Shown piece by piece: positions 16,040-24,376 of a stretch of 64,000 bases of DNA. Made by a program: the position numbers and the translations under genes. The notes below the pieces were generated by a model, which was not told the origin of the DNA, did not search any database, and saw nothing but the letters and a program-made list of their open reading frames with translations. The DNA comes from Streptomyces sp. LHD-70 (GTDB taxonomy: Bacteria; Actinomycetota; Actinomycetes; Streptomycetales; Streptomycetaceae): the NCBI RefSeq assembly GCF_031157275.1, contig NZ_JAVIFW010000009.1:1-64000 (forward strand). The letters are read 5' to 3'. Position 1 is the first letter of the stretch. Every line of letters starts with the position of its first letter.

Positions 16040-17056
16040 CTAGCGCCAGGGATCGAGCGCGTGCTTGCCGCGGGTCTGGCCGGCTTCGAGTTGCTGCAGC
16101 ACTGACGCCCCCTCGGCCAGGGGGTGAACCTGAGGGGTGCCGGGCGGGTACACGCCGTGAGCGATGAGTGCCTCGATCTCGACGAGCAGCGACTGGTATA
16201 GGGACGGTGCGGTGGCCGCCAGCGCACCGATGTGTAGGCCCTTGAGCTGGACTTGGTGGGTGAAGACCAAGTCGCGCGTGGTCACCGTGGCGTCGCCGGA
16301 AGCGGCGCCGAACACGACGACGCGTCCGGTAAAGGGTTTGGTGACCGACAGGCTGACCTCGAAGGTGGCCTGTCCCACCGATTCCAGGACCAGGTCGACC
16401 CCGCCGGTCAGGCGGGTGATCTCCTCGGCCAGATCGGCACGTCGGCTGTCCAGGACTTCGTCGGCGCCGAGAGCTTTGACGGTGTCGTGCTTGGCCGGTG
16501 AGGCCGTGGCGATCACGCGTGCACCGTAGTGGTGGGCGAGGCGGACGGCGGCCTGCCCCACGCCTCCGGCCGCGGCATGAACGAGCACCACCTCACCCGC
16601 CTCTATCTCGCCCAACGGCTTCAGTGCTGCCAAGGCGGTGGCCCAATTCAGCACCATGCCGAGGGCTTCGGCGTCGCTCCAACCGGAAGGCACGGGGAGC
16701 ACACCGGAGGCCGGCATCGTCATGTACTGCGCGAAGGCGCCCGGTCCGGCTCCGACGACGTGAGTGCCGAGCGAAAGAGGGCTCTTGACGTCCGGGCCGA
16801 CGCCCACGATCTCGCCAGCGGCTTCGAAGCCCGCCACGTAGGGCGCCCGTGGGCCTCCTGCGTACGTGCCGTGGGTCTGCATGACGTCAGCGAAGTTGAC
16901 CCCGGCGGCGCCTACGCGGATCAGGTACTCGCCGGGCCCCAGGGTGGGGTGGCGCGGACCGGTCGTGAGGGTCAGGTCTTTCGGCCCTCGGCGCGACCGC
17001 TGGACCAATGCCCGCATCGTCTGTCCGGCGCTGGTCTGCTGCTCGTTGATCTCCAT
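16040..17056 (-). CDS. NADPH:quinone oxidoreductase-like MDR enzyme
   Basis: The 338-residue product is a medium-chain dehydrogenase/reductase of the quinone oxidoreductase type: GVNFADVMQTHGTYAG, then GFEAAGEIVGVGPDVKSP, and the nucleotide loop HAAAGGVGQAAVRLAHHYGA (AxxGGVGxxA type). No structural zinc cysteines are present, as in Qor. It would reduce quinones or similar electrophiles with NADPH. It lies directly downstream of a merR-like gene with a MerR-type promoter between, so it is probably the regulated target. The stop is only 9 bp from the transposase fragment. Confidence 0.92.
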   Translation of the reverse strand: MEINEQQTSAGQTMRALVQRSRRGPKDLTLTTGPRHPTLGPGEYLIRVGAAGVNFADVMQTHGTYAGGPRAPYVAGFEAAGEIVGVGPDVKSPLSLGTHVVGAGPGAFAQYMTMPASGVLPVPSGWSDAEALGMVLNWATALAALKPLGEIEAGEVVLVHAAAGGVGQAAVRLAHHYGARVIATASPAKHDTVKALGADEVLDSRRADLAEEITRLTGGVDLVLESVGQATFEVSLSVTKPFTGRVVVFGAASGDATVTTRDLVFTHQVQLKGLHIGALAATAPSLYQSLLVEIEALIAHGVYPPGTPQVHPLAEGASVLQQLEAGQTRGKHALDPWR

Positions 17057-17064
17057 GCACGAAA

Positions 17065-17095
17065 CGTAGGAGTCTCACACTTACGTCAAGGTCAA
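17065..17095 (-). promoter_or_regulatory. MerR-type promoter of the quinone oxidoreductase gene
   Basis: On the leftward strand TTGACC (17,095-17,090) and CCTACG (17,070-17,065) are 19 bp apart, the long spacing typical of promoters activated by MerR proteins. The start codon at 17,056 lies about where transcription should begin, so the mRNA may be leaderless. Confidence 0.6.
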
Positions 17096-17102
17096 GTGGC
17101 GG

Positions 17103-17468
17103 TCATAGACCAGCGCGACGAGCCTCCCGTAGGTAGGCGTCGAGTGCCGCTTGCTGATCGCTGAGAATGGCGATACGCGCAGCGAGGCGATCGCGATGGC
17201 TCTGCACCTCGTGCAGGAACTCCGCGTCCACGACGTCCGTGCAGCCATCAGATCCGTCAGTGAGGCTGGGCAGAGCTTCCCTGATCAACCGCACGGGCAG
17301 CCCGGACTCCAGCAGCGAGCGGATGACGAGCACCCGGTCGATAGTGGACTGGCAGTAGTCGCGGAACCCATTGCTGAAACGACCGGGGACGATCAAGCCC
17401 TCATCCTCGTAGTGCCGCAACGATCGCGCACTCACGCCGCTGACTCTGGAAGCCTCGCTGATCTTCAT
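17103..17468 (-). CDS. MerR family transcriptional regulator
   Basis: The 121-residue product begins KISEASRVSGVSARSLRHYE and DEGLIVPGR, the winged HTH of MerR proteins, then DRVLVIRSLLESGLPVRLIR and a C-terminal coiled coil (HRDRLAARIAILSDQQAALD). CTDVV at the middle contains a single cysteine. ATG 17,468 is chosen because it begins the conserved domain; upstream starts would add 15 unrelated residues. It probably senses a small molecule or redox signal and activates the adjacent oxidoreductase gene. Confidence 0.88.
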   Translation of the reverse strand: MKISEASRVSGVSARSLRHYEDEGLIVPGRFSNGFRDYCQSTIDRVLVIRSLLESGLPVRLIREALPSLTDGSDGCTDVVDAEFLHEVQSHRDRLAARIAILSDQQAALDAYLREARRAGL

Positions 17469-17607
17469 ACCTGGAGCCAACGTCCGGGCGCACCGCGATC
17501 TTCCAGGACTCATCGCGACGCAGGGAAGGCTTGATCAGGCGTCAACAACCTCATGTCCCGCAACACCAGCGCTGGACAGCGGGACGTCAGAACCCGACAC
17601 GAGCGTA

Positions 17608-17952
17608 CGAGAGCCGGCCATCGGCACCGGCGGCATGTTCCGCTCAATCGCCCAAGCACTACGCGACCGCGGCCTGAACCCACACGAATTCCGCTGGTTC
17701 GGCAACGACATCGACCCCCTGGCCACAGCCTGCGCCGCCGTCAACGCCATCACCTGGGACCTCGGCCCCAAGGTCGCCATCTGGTGCGGCAACTCCCTGA
17801 CCACAGAGGACGGCGGCGTCGCCAAGGCCCTCACCGAACGCTCCGCCGTCATCCGCCACCGCAACTCGGTCGTGGAACAAGCCCAGTTCGAGCACAAGGC
17901 CCGCCACATGCTCCGGACCCTGGACCGCCTCACAGAGGTGGCCGCAGCGTGA
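17608..17952 (+). pseudogene. C-terminal fragment of an N-6 DNA methylase-like protein
   Basis: The frame contains REPAIGTGGMFRSIAQAL, the SAM-binding motif I of type I-like N6-adenine methylases carried by Streptomyces phages and ICEs. It continues FRWFGNDIDPLATACAAVNA and LGPKVAIWCGNSLTTEDG. Upstream of residue EPAIG the homology fades and no start is visible. It is therefore the 3' end of a gene whose N-terminal part has been deleted. The NPPY catalytic motif is not seen in the fragment. It is a relic. Confidence 0.75.
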
Positions 17953-18290
17953 GCCAGCGAGGCAGGAATCAAAAGACGCCCCGGAGAAGACGAAGAAGAC
18001 CAAGCACACCGTAACGATCAACGGTTTCAAGGCCTTCGCCGAGGAGACGGCAGAGAAGCTCGGCGAAGGCTGATCACTCGACGGGGACAGCACATCCGGC
18101 CCCGTGGCCTACCTCGCCCATCCCACCGGACACCGCATCGGCCTCCGCTACCTGTGGAATGGCTCCGTTTATGAGAATGGACAGCACTTCGACAGTGGTC
18201 CGGGAGGTGTCTGGCCGTCAGCGCCGACGCGGAATGTTCACGGGTTCGGGCAGCACCCGGCCTTCCTCGCGGGCCGAGTGTGGCGGGGTC
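17953..18290. other. Gap with short coding relics
   Basis: One frame ending with TGA at 18,071-18,073 encodes KTKKTKHTVTINGFKAFAEE and a short acidic end, but it has no start codon in reach. A second frame from GTG 18,104 encodes AYLAHPTGHRIGLRYLWNGS and runs into low-complexity basic residues. Both look like gene remnants. No promoter or RNA gene is seen. Confidence 0.35.
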
Positions 18291-19271
18291 TCAGCGCCAG
18301 TCGTCGATCACGTAGGCGTCGGGGTGGCTGTAGCCAGGTTCGTTGGGCCTGTGCATGGTCACGCCCTGCAGCCAGGTGCGGAAGCCGCAGTCGACCATGC
18401 GACGGTAGGCATCCGGGCGGCCCAGGTTCATCCCGGCGTCCAGTTGACCCAGTCCGCGCTCGGCGGCCAGCTGCTCGCACGCGGTGAGCAGTCGTTCGAA
18501 CCGGTCGGCGGCCTCCGGGCCAGGACGCACAGCGCCGAATTTGACGAAGCACACGTCTTCTCCGGCCTCCGATCCGGCTCCGCAGTGGCAGACGGCCAGG
18601 CCATCGAGCTCGGAGCCGGCGCCCTGGAGCAGGATGGTGTCACCGAGTCCCTGCGCGTGCGTGGCTACGATCTCGCGTTCCAGGCTCAGGCCCTCGTACA
18701 CGGACCCGGTCAGTTCGCGACAGAGGCTCAGGGCGCCGGGCTGCTCGGCGGCGGCCAGCTGGCCGTACAGCATTCGGCGAGGGACCGTGGCACTGCCTGC
18801 GACCTGCTTCCTCATGATGGCTGTGAGGAATCGGGGCCAGAAACCGTACCGACGGTACAGCTCAAGGTGCTTCGGACTGTGCGAGAAGGTGAACAGGCCC
18901 AGGTGGCGGTTCTCCCAGGTGTCGAAGCAGTCCATGACCGGCTCCATGAGACGCCTGCCGACGCCCTGGTCCCACAGGTCCGGACGTACGGTCAGCGGGC
19001 CGAAGTACCCGACGCTGCCCCAGTTGACGGCGAAGTTCGATCCGGCGACTTCGCCCTCGACCGTCGCTGCGAAGGCCGCCTGTGGATCGGCCGCCCAGCG
19101 GGTACGGACGTAGTCGGCCGTCCCGAAGAACGTCTTCGGCTCGGGAACCCCGAGGAACGTCCCGAAAGCGACCCTGAAGATCTCGTCGGCCCGATCCAGG
19201 TCCGCCTCACCCAGCGGGCGGACCGACACAGGGCCCGCGCCAACCTTGCGTTCCCCTGCCGGTGGTGTCAT
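18291..19271 (-). CDS. GNAT family N-acetyltransferase, two-domain
   Basis: The 326-residue product has an N-terminal GNAT domain (VRPLGEADLDRADEIFRVAF, then FGPLTVRPDLWDQGVGRRLM, the acetyl-CoA loop, and HSPKHLELYRRYGFWPRF). A second alpha/beta half follows with CGAGSEAGEDVCFVKFGAVR and GMNLGRPDAYRRMVDCGFRT, also GNAT-like. The substrate is unknown. Genes on both sides are accessory, so it is probably cargo of the integrated element. Confidence 0.88.
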   Translation of the reverse strand: MTPPAGERKVGAGPVSVRPLGEADLDRADEIFRVAFGTFLGVPEPKTFFGTADYVRTRWAADPQAAFAATVEGEVAGSNFAVNWGSVGYFGPLTVRPDLWDQGVGRRLMEPVMDCFDTWENRHLGLFTFSHSPKHLELYRRYGFWPRFLTAIMRKQVAGSATVPRRMLYGQLAAAEQPGALSLCRELTGSVYEGLSLEREIVATHAQGLGDTILLQGAGSELDGLAVCHCGAGSEAGEDVCFVKFGAVRPGPEAADRFERLLTACEQLAAERGLGQLDAGMNLGRPDAYRRMVDCGFRTWLQGVTMHRPNEPGYSHPDAYVIDDWR

Positions 19272-19575
19272 CGCTCTCTCCTTCCCGACCCCTGCTTCAT
19301 CGCACCACGGGCGTGCACCGCAGGCGAGGCGAAGGGACCACCGGTACCCAGAGGCCGAGGACCGGGCCGGTCTGTCTTGGCTGTCCGCCGGGAACTGCAG
19401 CAGTCGCGGGTACCGAGGGCCAGGAAGGGCACCCTCTGCCCAGGACGGGGAGTCAGTCGACGGGTCGACGGGTGCTGTCCGTTCTCGGGTTCTGGCTCTC
19501 TTTATGTGGAGGGCTAACTGACCGTGATGTCAGAGGTGCGCAGTACCGTCGCCGCATCTGACCGAGGAGGGCCGC
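19272..19575. other. Intergenic, about 300 bp
   Basis: The region between the divergent GNAT and VOC genes must hold both promoters, but I see no clear -35/-10 pair, dyad or RNA gene. Confidence 0.4.
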
Positions 19576-20013
19576 ATGGCGACCAGGTGGAGCTTGACGA
19601 TCGACTGCGCGCACCCGGCGAAGCTGGCCGTGTTTTGGGCACTGGCGTTGGGCTATGCGGCGAAGCCCGCACCCGCAGGATTCGGGAGTTGGGAGGAATG
19701 GTTCTCTCATCACGGGATCCCGGAGGACGAGTGGGATGAGGGCGCGTACCTCTGTGATCCTGAAGGGGCGGGCCCCAACTTGTCCTTCCTGAAGGTGCCG
19801 GAGCCGAAGACGGTAAAGAACCGGGCGCACTTGGACGTACAAGTCGGTGGCGGCCGTGAAACCCCGTGGGAGGTGCGATGGCCGCGCGTGGTCAAGGCGG
19901 TGGAGCGGTTGACCGCTGCGGGTGCGACCGTGGTTCGTGAGGAGGACCTGCAGGGCAAGCCCGATCATGTGGTGATGGCCGATCCGGAAGGAAACGAGTT
20001 CTGCCTGGTCTAG
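19576..20013 (+). CDS. VOC family (glyoxalase/bleomycin-resistance fold) protein
   Basis: The 145-residue product has two beta-alpha-beta-beta-beta units: TRWSLTIDCAHPAKLAVFWA with PNLSFLKVPEPKTVKNRAHL, then DVQVGGGRETPWEVRWPRVV with ATVVREEDLQGKPDHVVMAD and PEGNEFCLV. The ending (MADPEGNEFCL) is the hallmark of this family. Metal ligands would be His29-like and Glu141 positions. Roles include dioxygenases and drug-binding proteins; none can be chosen. ATG 19,576 follows GGAGGGCC. Confidence 0.88.
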   Translation: MATRWSLTIDCAHPAKLAVFWALALGYAAKPAPAGFGSWEEWFSHHGIPEDEWDEGAYLCDPEGAGPNLSFLKVPEPKTVKNRAHLDVQVGGGRETPWEVRWPRVVKAVERLTAAGATVVREEDLQGKPDHVVMADPEGNEFCLV

Positions 20014-20162
20014 CGGAATTTCACTCCCGGCAGCCGCCGTCCGCACCTCCCTACAGAGCGATCGTCCGCACCCGACCTCTGCTTCACGAGTAGAGCAAGA
20101 CGCGCTTGCGGAGCAGGGCAAAGCCCGCTCTGCCGAACATCTGGCGCTTGAGCATCTTGATG

Positions 20163-20741
20163 CTAGGCGCCTCGGACGGGCTGGTAGGTGAGAAGGGCAA
20201 GGCCGTCACCGACAGTCTGGGTGTCGACCAGACGCATCCGCTTCTTGTCGCTGACCTCGCCGAAGAGGCGCTCCCCTGCCCCGAGCACGCACGGGAAGAT
20301 CATCAGCCGAAGCTCGTCGACGAGGTCGTGCTCCAGCAGTGAGTGCACGAGCTGGCCGCTGGCATAGACGACGATCTCCCCGTTCACGCCTTGCTTCAGC
20401 TTCGAGACCTCGTTCACGACGTCGCCCTTCAGGACCGTCGAGTTGTTCCAATCGAGGTCTTCGAGGGTCGAGGACACGACGTACTTCGGCAGGCTGTTCA
20501 GCCTGTCCGCCCACTCGCCGCTGCGTGATGGCCACCGCGCGGCGAACCACTCGTAGCTCCGCCGCCCCAGCAGCAGGGCTTCGGCGCCAAGCGCCTCGGC
20601 GAACTCGACCTGGGCCCACGCTTCGCGGTCCCGCTCCCCAATCTGGCCGAACCAGCCGCCGAGTCTGAAGCCCTCCTCTCCGGTCGGGTCCTGGACAACT
20701 CCATCGAGCGAGACGTTCTCGCTGATGACGATCTTTCCCAT
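20163..20741 (-). CDS. Dihydrofolate reductase/RibD C-terminal family protein
   Basis: The 192-residue product starts GKIVISENVSLDGVVQDPTG, the opening of RibD-C-like reductases. Conserved features follow: LLLGRRSYEWFAARWPS, KYVVSSTLEDLDWNNSTVLK, VVYASGQLVHSLLEHDLVDE and LRLMIFPCVLGAGERLF. These proteins bind NADPH and reduce pterin- or pyrimidine-like compounds. Most family members in Streptomyces have no known substrate. ATG 20,741 begins the fold, so the longer upstream frame is not used. Confidence 0.88.
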   Translation of the reverse strand: MGKIVISENVSLDGVVQDPTGEEGFRLGGWFGQIGERDREAWAQVEFAEALGAEALLLGRRSYEWFAARWPSRSGEWADRLNSLPKYVVSSTLEDLDWNNSTVLKGDVVNEVSKLKQGVNGEIVVYASGQLVHSLLEHDLVDELRLMIFPCVLGAGERLFGEVSDKKRMRLVDTQTVGDGLALLTYQPVRGA

Positions 20742-21059
20742 CTCGGTTCTCCTCAGCCGGGCTGCGTCGGCCTCGGCGAGCTCGTCGACCAGCGCGGAAG
20801 TGGTGGTGTAGGCGCACGCTCTTGTGGAGCTTGCAGGTGAACCCACCACGTGAGTCCCGGACCAACCGGGCGATCAAGCTCTGCCAGGCGGTCTCGCGCA
20901 TGTTCTGGGACTTCAGCCCTCTTTGAGGTGCGAGCAGGCGGCGGAGCGGTGCGGGCGACAGCCGAGTGCTGATGCGGGCGCACGGTGGCGGGGGTCCACC
21001 GCAATGTCCCAGTCGACCTCTCCCGCGGCATCAGCCGCAGCCGCTCACCCGCACAAGTC
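20742..21059. other. Intergenic, about 320 bp
   Basis: No convincing gene is present. A leftward frame reading MRETAWQSLIARLVRDSRGG looks like a small relic but runs out of frame into the reductase gene. Confidence 0.35.
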
Positions 21060-21542
21060 CTAAGCGCGGCGTCGACGCCGCAGGACGGTGTAAACGATGC
21101 CGGCGGCCGCGCCGGTCACGAGGAAGATGCCCGCGCCAGTATCGAAATCGCTTGGACCCGCTGCGCCACCCACTCCGCCCCGGACGCCTCGGGAAGGCAT
21201 CGCGGTCGGGCTGACAGGCGTGGGTGTGACGGACGGGCTGACAGGCGTGGGGGTGGCAGTCGGGCTGACAGGCGTGGGTGTGACGGACGGGCTGACAGGC
21301 GCGGGTGTGACGGCGGTGCTACCTCTTCTGGGCAGCACCTCGCAGGCGATGCCGTCGTCCGGGCCCTGGTCCTCGTCGAGCCGGTCCGGGTCACTGGGGT
21401 CCATGTCGAAGTGGGCCTGGGCGTCTTCCTGGAACTGAAAGTCACGGCAGTCGAGATCCACTTGAGCGTGCGCAACCTCGGAGAGCGGAGCGATGGAAGC
21501 GAAAGCCAGGGCTATGCAGGGCACGGCAGTACGGCGCTTCAC
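21060..21542 (-). CDS. Secreted/anchored excalibur calcium-binding-domain protein
   Basis: The 160-residue product has a signal peptide (KRRTAVPCIALAFASIAPLS, ending AHAQ). An excalibur domain follows: DLDCRDFQFQEDAQAHFDMD and DPDRLDEDQGPDDGIACEVL, with paired cysteines and the DxDxDG-like calcium loop. Then come four to five TPVSP-type Thr/Pro/Ser/Val repeats, a flexible wall-spanning region, and a C-terminal membrane segment (GAGIFLVTGAAAGIVYTVL) with an arginine tail. It is likely a surface-anchored protein. Confidence 0.85.
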   Translation of the reverse strand: MKRRTAVPCIALAFASIAPLSEVAHAQVDLDCRDFQFQEDAQAHFDMDPSDPDRLDEDQGPDDGIACEVLPRRGSTAVTPAPVSPSVTPTPVSPTATPTPVSPSVTPTPVSPTAMPSRGVRGGVGGAAGPSDFDTGAGIFLVTGAAAGIVYTVLRRRRRA

Positions 21543-21657
21543 TTGGGCCTCCTTACGTTCCCCGAGACCGTCGGTTCGACCTTAGGCGGACTACCTCTGA
21601 CAGGCGCTGAAGAGTAGGCCGAACGAGTACGGCACCGAGTGCCCGACGCGCCCCCGA

Positions 21658-21762
21658 ACGGCCAGCCCCACAACAGCCAGCACCACGTCAGAAATTGGCT
21701 TGATCAGCACCAACCAGAATTCAGCCCAGACGCCCATGAATCAGAACGGTGGATCCAAGCCC
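21658..21762 (+). repeat. Deleted duplicate of sequence near 23.5-23.7 kb
   Basis: Bases 21,658-21,687 are identical to 23,478-23,507. Bases 21,691-21,762 match 23,643-23,717 with about 8 mismatches and one 3-bp indel. The two matching blocks are adjacent here but 135 bp apart in the other copy, so this copy seems to carry an internal deletion. Confidence 0.85.
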
Positions 21763-21785
21763 CGGCCGCTCGTGCGGCCGGGGCT
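21758..21785 (-). terminator. Hairpin after the DUF6461 gene
   Basis: AGCCCCGGCCG (21,758-21,768) pairs perfectly with 21,775-21,785 around a 6-nt loop, 37 bp past the leftward stop. Confidence 0.65.
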
Positions 21786-21822
21786 CACTGACGCAAACGC
21801 CAGGCCCGAGGGCACCGACTCC

Positions 21823-22461
21823 CTACGGATGCCCTGCGATCAGGGCTGCAGGGAGCTTCCCGCCCAGCACCAGTTCCTTGGGCAAGGTGAGGCCGAACCG
21901 TTCCTCGACGACGGTGAGGGACTTGCGGTGGGCCGTGTCCCGGTCCGTCTCCGCGGGGATGCCCGCAGCCTCCACGTCTCCGCGGACCAGGTCCGAGCGA
22001 GGGCCTGTGATCTCGTGCGACCACGAATGCATGAACATGTCGAAGCCGCACATGTACTCACCGTCGCGGAAGTAGGCGAAGGCGGGCGGGGGAAGCTTCG
22101 GGTTCTCCATCTCCCAGTACAGCTGGAACACGTCCGCTCCGCCGTCCGAGAGGCCGTCGGTATAACCGGGGCCCATATTCCCAGGCCAGTTGTCTCCGTA
22201 CGCGACGGCGTAGGCCAGCCCGCCGACCTCTCCGTACCGCACCGCGATGCTGTCGCATGTGCCCCGCTCCCGGTCCCGCTGCCCCAGGAGCGCCTCCACC
22301 TCCGCCGCGGAGTGTTCCCCCAGTGGGGCAGGCGTGCGATCACCGGCAAGTCGGGCAACCAACTGCTCCGGGGTCAGACCGCGGGAGAGGGTGACGCAGT
22401 ACCCGAGCCAGGACAGGTCAGCGTCGGCGATCCACGCGATGCCGTCGTCCTTCATCTTCAT
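21823..22461 (-). CDS. DUF6461 family protein
   Basis: The 212-residue product begins DGIAWIADADLSWLGYCVTL then SRGLTPEQLVARLAGDR, the typical opening of DUF6461 proteins of Streptomyces. It continues GGLAYAVAYGDNWPGNMGPG and FAYFRDGEYMCGFDMFMHSW. The C-terminal part is helical (RKSLTVVEERFGLTLPKELV). The function is unknown; these genes are often found in accessory regions. ATG 22,461 starts the conserved part. Confidence 0.75.
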   Translation of the reverse strand: MKMKDDGIAWIADADLSWLGYCVTLSRGLTPEQLVARLAGDRTPAPLGEHSAAEVEALLGQRDRERGTCDSIAVRYGEVGGLAYAVAYGDNWPGNMGPGYTDGLSDGGADVFQLYWEMENPKLPPPAFAYFRDGEYMCGFDMFMHSWSHEITGPRSDLVRGDVEAAGIPAETDRDTAHRKSLTVVEERFGLTLPKELVLGGKLPAALIAGHP

Positions 22462-22567
22462 CCTCCAGCGGATGCCAGGGACCCGCACTCCCGCCGCCCG
22501 ATGACGTTGGCTTGAGCGGGGTGCAACGTCGGACGAAGGTGACGGTTCGACGTGTGGCCAGCAAGCA

Positions 22568-23542
22568 TCAGCAGCCCCGTTGCCTGAGCTCCGCACGAGC
22601 AAACGACTGCGCCAACACACGCAGTTGCTTCTCCGTAACGCTGGCGTCCGGTTCCGTCGCCGCCTTGAAGATGACCGCTTCGCCCCTACACCGGGCCTGC
22701 ACCGCGCCGGGGAAGATCCGCCCATCGTCGTCGAACCGGAGGCGCTTGCCCCAGTCTCCGTAGTAGGCACTCAACATCACTTTGGGATCGCGAAACTTGG
22801 CACCCCAGTGGAGATCGCACCGTACGGCGTGCGAGGTCCGGGTACCACTGACGGAGACCCTCGCCCCTGCGGGCAGATCCGCGCGCGCCGTCCACGCGCA
22901 GGGGGTACCCGCTGCCTGCTTCGGGGCCAATGGCCGTGGTTCCCGATACACCTTTCCCGTCGGCGGCTTCAGCGGTTCGGCACCGCAACCAAGTCTGCGG
23001 GATGCCTCGTTGGCCAAGGAAGCCGCAGACTTCGCCAGCTCGGGTGGGGCCGATTCGCCGGACCAGGGGCCGATTCCGCTGCGCACCAGGAGCTTGCGCG
23101 GACTCCCTTTGGCGTCCTTGCCCAAGGCCGGGCAATCGATGAGCAGTTGAAGGGTGTCGTTCACCTGCAGAATGCCGGGCAACCCTTCAGGCACCTGCCC
23201 GCGCCAGCTCCAGCTCTCGTTGAACTCGAACGTGTCGTACAGAATCTCGCCCTGCTCCTCCTGATCGGTGGTGGCCACCACATGGAGCACCTGGTCCCTA
23301 CCGCCGCCAGGCTCCTCAAAGCGCAGATCGCATCGGTACCAGCCGGTCTCCTCGATCAGCTTCTCCTCGGCGGGAAGCAGCCGGGCATCATCGGGCATGC
23401 GCGCGTCGATAACTTCGCGCGGCACCGCCCCGCCGCATGCCTGACGTGCCAACCACCACTCCTCGACGTCTTGGCGCACGGCCAGCCCCACAACAGCCAG
23501 CACCACGACAACCGTCAGCGTGACCTTCCCCCACCGCGGCAC
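22568..23542 (-). CDS. Membrane-anchored extracytoplasmic protein of unknown function
   Basis: The 324-residue product starts at GTG 23,542 after GGGGGAA. A single N-terminal span (KVTLTVVVVLAVVGLAV) is followed by a large soluble domain with six to eight cysteines (for example QACGGAV, YRCDLRF, LIDCPALG, RRLGCGAE, TPCAWTAR, VRCDLHW, ARCRGEAV), likely disulfide-bonded outside the cell. The domain appears to have two similar halves. No named family is recognised. Its N-terminal coding bases are part of the duplicated block at 21,658. Confidence 0.7.
   Translation of the reverse strand: MPRWGKVTLTVVVVLAVVGLAVRQDVEEWWLARQACGGAVPREVIDARMPDDARLLPAEEKLIEETGWYRCDLRFEEPGGGRDQVLHVVATTDQEEQGEILYDTFEFNESWSWRGQVPEGLPGILQVNDTLQLLIDCPALGKDAKGSPRKLLVRSGIGPWSGESAPPELAKSAASLANEASRRLGCGAEPLKPPTGKVYREPRPLAPKQAAGTPCAWTARADLPAGARVSVSGTRTSHAVRCDLHWGAKFRDPKVMLSAYYGDWGKRLRFDDDGRIFPGAVQARCRGEAVIFKAATEPDASVTEKQLRVLAQSFARAELRQRGC
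23478..23507 (+). repeat. Source copy of the duplicated block, part 1
   Basis: This 30-bp segment, identical to 21,658-21,687, lies in the membrane-span codons of the leftward gene. Part 2 follows at 23,643-23,717. Confidence 0.85.
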
Positions 23543-23642
23543 GGTTCCCCCATCACCTAGAAGCAGCGGCCACTACACCACAACCGGGCCACAGGTTCAG
23601 GTGAGGCGAATACCCCTGCCTAGGCACTCACTCCAGCCCCAA

Positions 23643-23717
23643 GAAATTGACTTGATCAGCACCGTCCAGAATTCACCCCATACACCCATGAATCAGACCG
23701 GCGGCGGATCCAAGCCC
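23643..23717 (+). repeat. Source copy of the duplicated block, part 2
   Basis: It is about 89% identical to 21,691-21,762 (GAAATTGACTTGATCAGCAC and on). The region between 23,543 and 24,069 otherwise holds no gene, only this repeat and the arm-type repeats. Confidence 0.8.
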
Positions 23718-23866
23718 TGACAGCCCGCGCGACCAGCCCCACGGACTCCCCGACACCGACCTCACCTTCGCCCGCAAACGCCAAGCGGTGCTCGCAGAAC
23801 GACAACCGAGCCCCGACCTGCCCGGCAAGGGCCACGCCCGTCGCGCCGGACGCCGCCCGCTCCCGT

Positions 23867-23926
23867 GCGGGGACGATGCGGGGACAGAGCGGGGACACAC
23901 AGCCCGTGCGGGGACACAGCGGGGAC
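23867..23926 (+). repeat. Five GCGGGGAC repeats, putative integrase arm sites
   Basis: GCGGGGAC begins at 23,867, 23,878, 23,889, 23,908 and 23,919, giving spacings of 11, 11, 19 and 11 bp, close to one DNA turn. They lie about 150 bp from the tRNA fragment. Such phased repeats near an attachment site are typical of tyrosine integrase arm-binding sites. Confidence 0.6.
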
Positions 23927-24069
23927 GTACCGGACGAGAGGGCACGGGACGGAAGAGGAGCGGAAGGGACCTGTGGAGAGCGCATAAGACCAGGTCAGAG
24001 CCACTGTGCGACTACAGCACGCGACAACCCGCAGGTCACCCCAAGATCGTCATCCCACAAACGATCATG

Positions 24070-24111
24070 CTCCTAAAGCGGGTGTCGCAGGTTCGAATCC
24101 TGCCGGGGGCA
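24070..24111 (+). other. Attachment site: displaced 3' end of a tRNA-Arg(CCU) gene
   Basis: The sequence runs from the anticodon loop CTCCTAA through the 3' anticodon strand AGCGG. The T arm follows (GCAGG TTCGAAT CCTGC at 24,087-24,103), then the acceptor strand CGGGGGC (24,104-24,110) and discriminator A, without CCA. The bases before 24,070 (GATCATG) cannot pair with AGCGG, so the 5' half of the tRNA is absent. This is what integration into a tRNA 3' end leaves at the distal end of an element. The anticodon CCU assignment comes from the loop. Confidence 0.85.
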
Positions 24112-24139
24112 CTGTGCCTGACCAGGCATTGAGCAGTGG

Positions 24140-24173
24140 ACGGCCCTCTCGGAGTGGACTCCGAGGGGGCCGT
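24140..24173 (+). terminator. Terminator hairpin after the tRNA fragment
   Basis: A 16-bp stem with one mismatch or wobble (ACGGCCCTCTCGGAGT against its complement) and a 2-nt loop lies 29 bp past the tRNA end. It probably ended transcription of the original tRNA gene. Confidence 0.75.
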
Positions 24174-24183
24174 TCGCATGTGT

Positions 24184-24202
24184 GCGGGGACAGGTCGGGG
24201 AC
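24184..24202 (+). repeat. Two further GGGGAC repeats on the chromosomal side
   Basis: GCGGGGAC (24,184-24,191) and TCGGGGAC (24,195-24,202) are 11 bp apart, in the same orientation as those at 23,867-23,926 but beyond the tRNA fragment. They suggest relics of a second integration at the same site. Confidence 0.5.
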
Positions 24203-24376
24203 ACGGCCGCGGCGGCGGGGCGAGCTGCTGCTCGATCTCGCGGGCAGCGGCCGCGGGGTCCTGGGCCCGCCGTCCTCGCCCTCTCCAGCGGGGCGGCTCT
24301 CGCGAGCGGGGCATGGAGTCGTACGGAGCGTGGATCTGGTCACGCACCCGGCAACCGCGCGAATCAGCAGGGTTGG

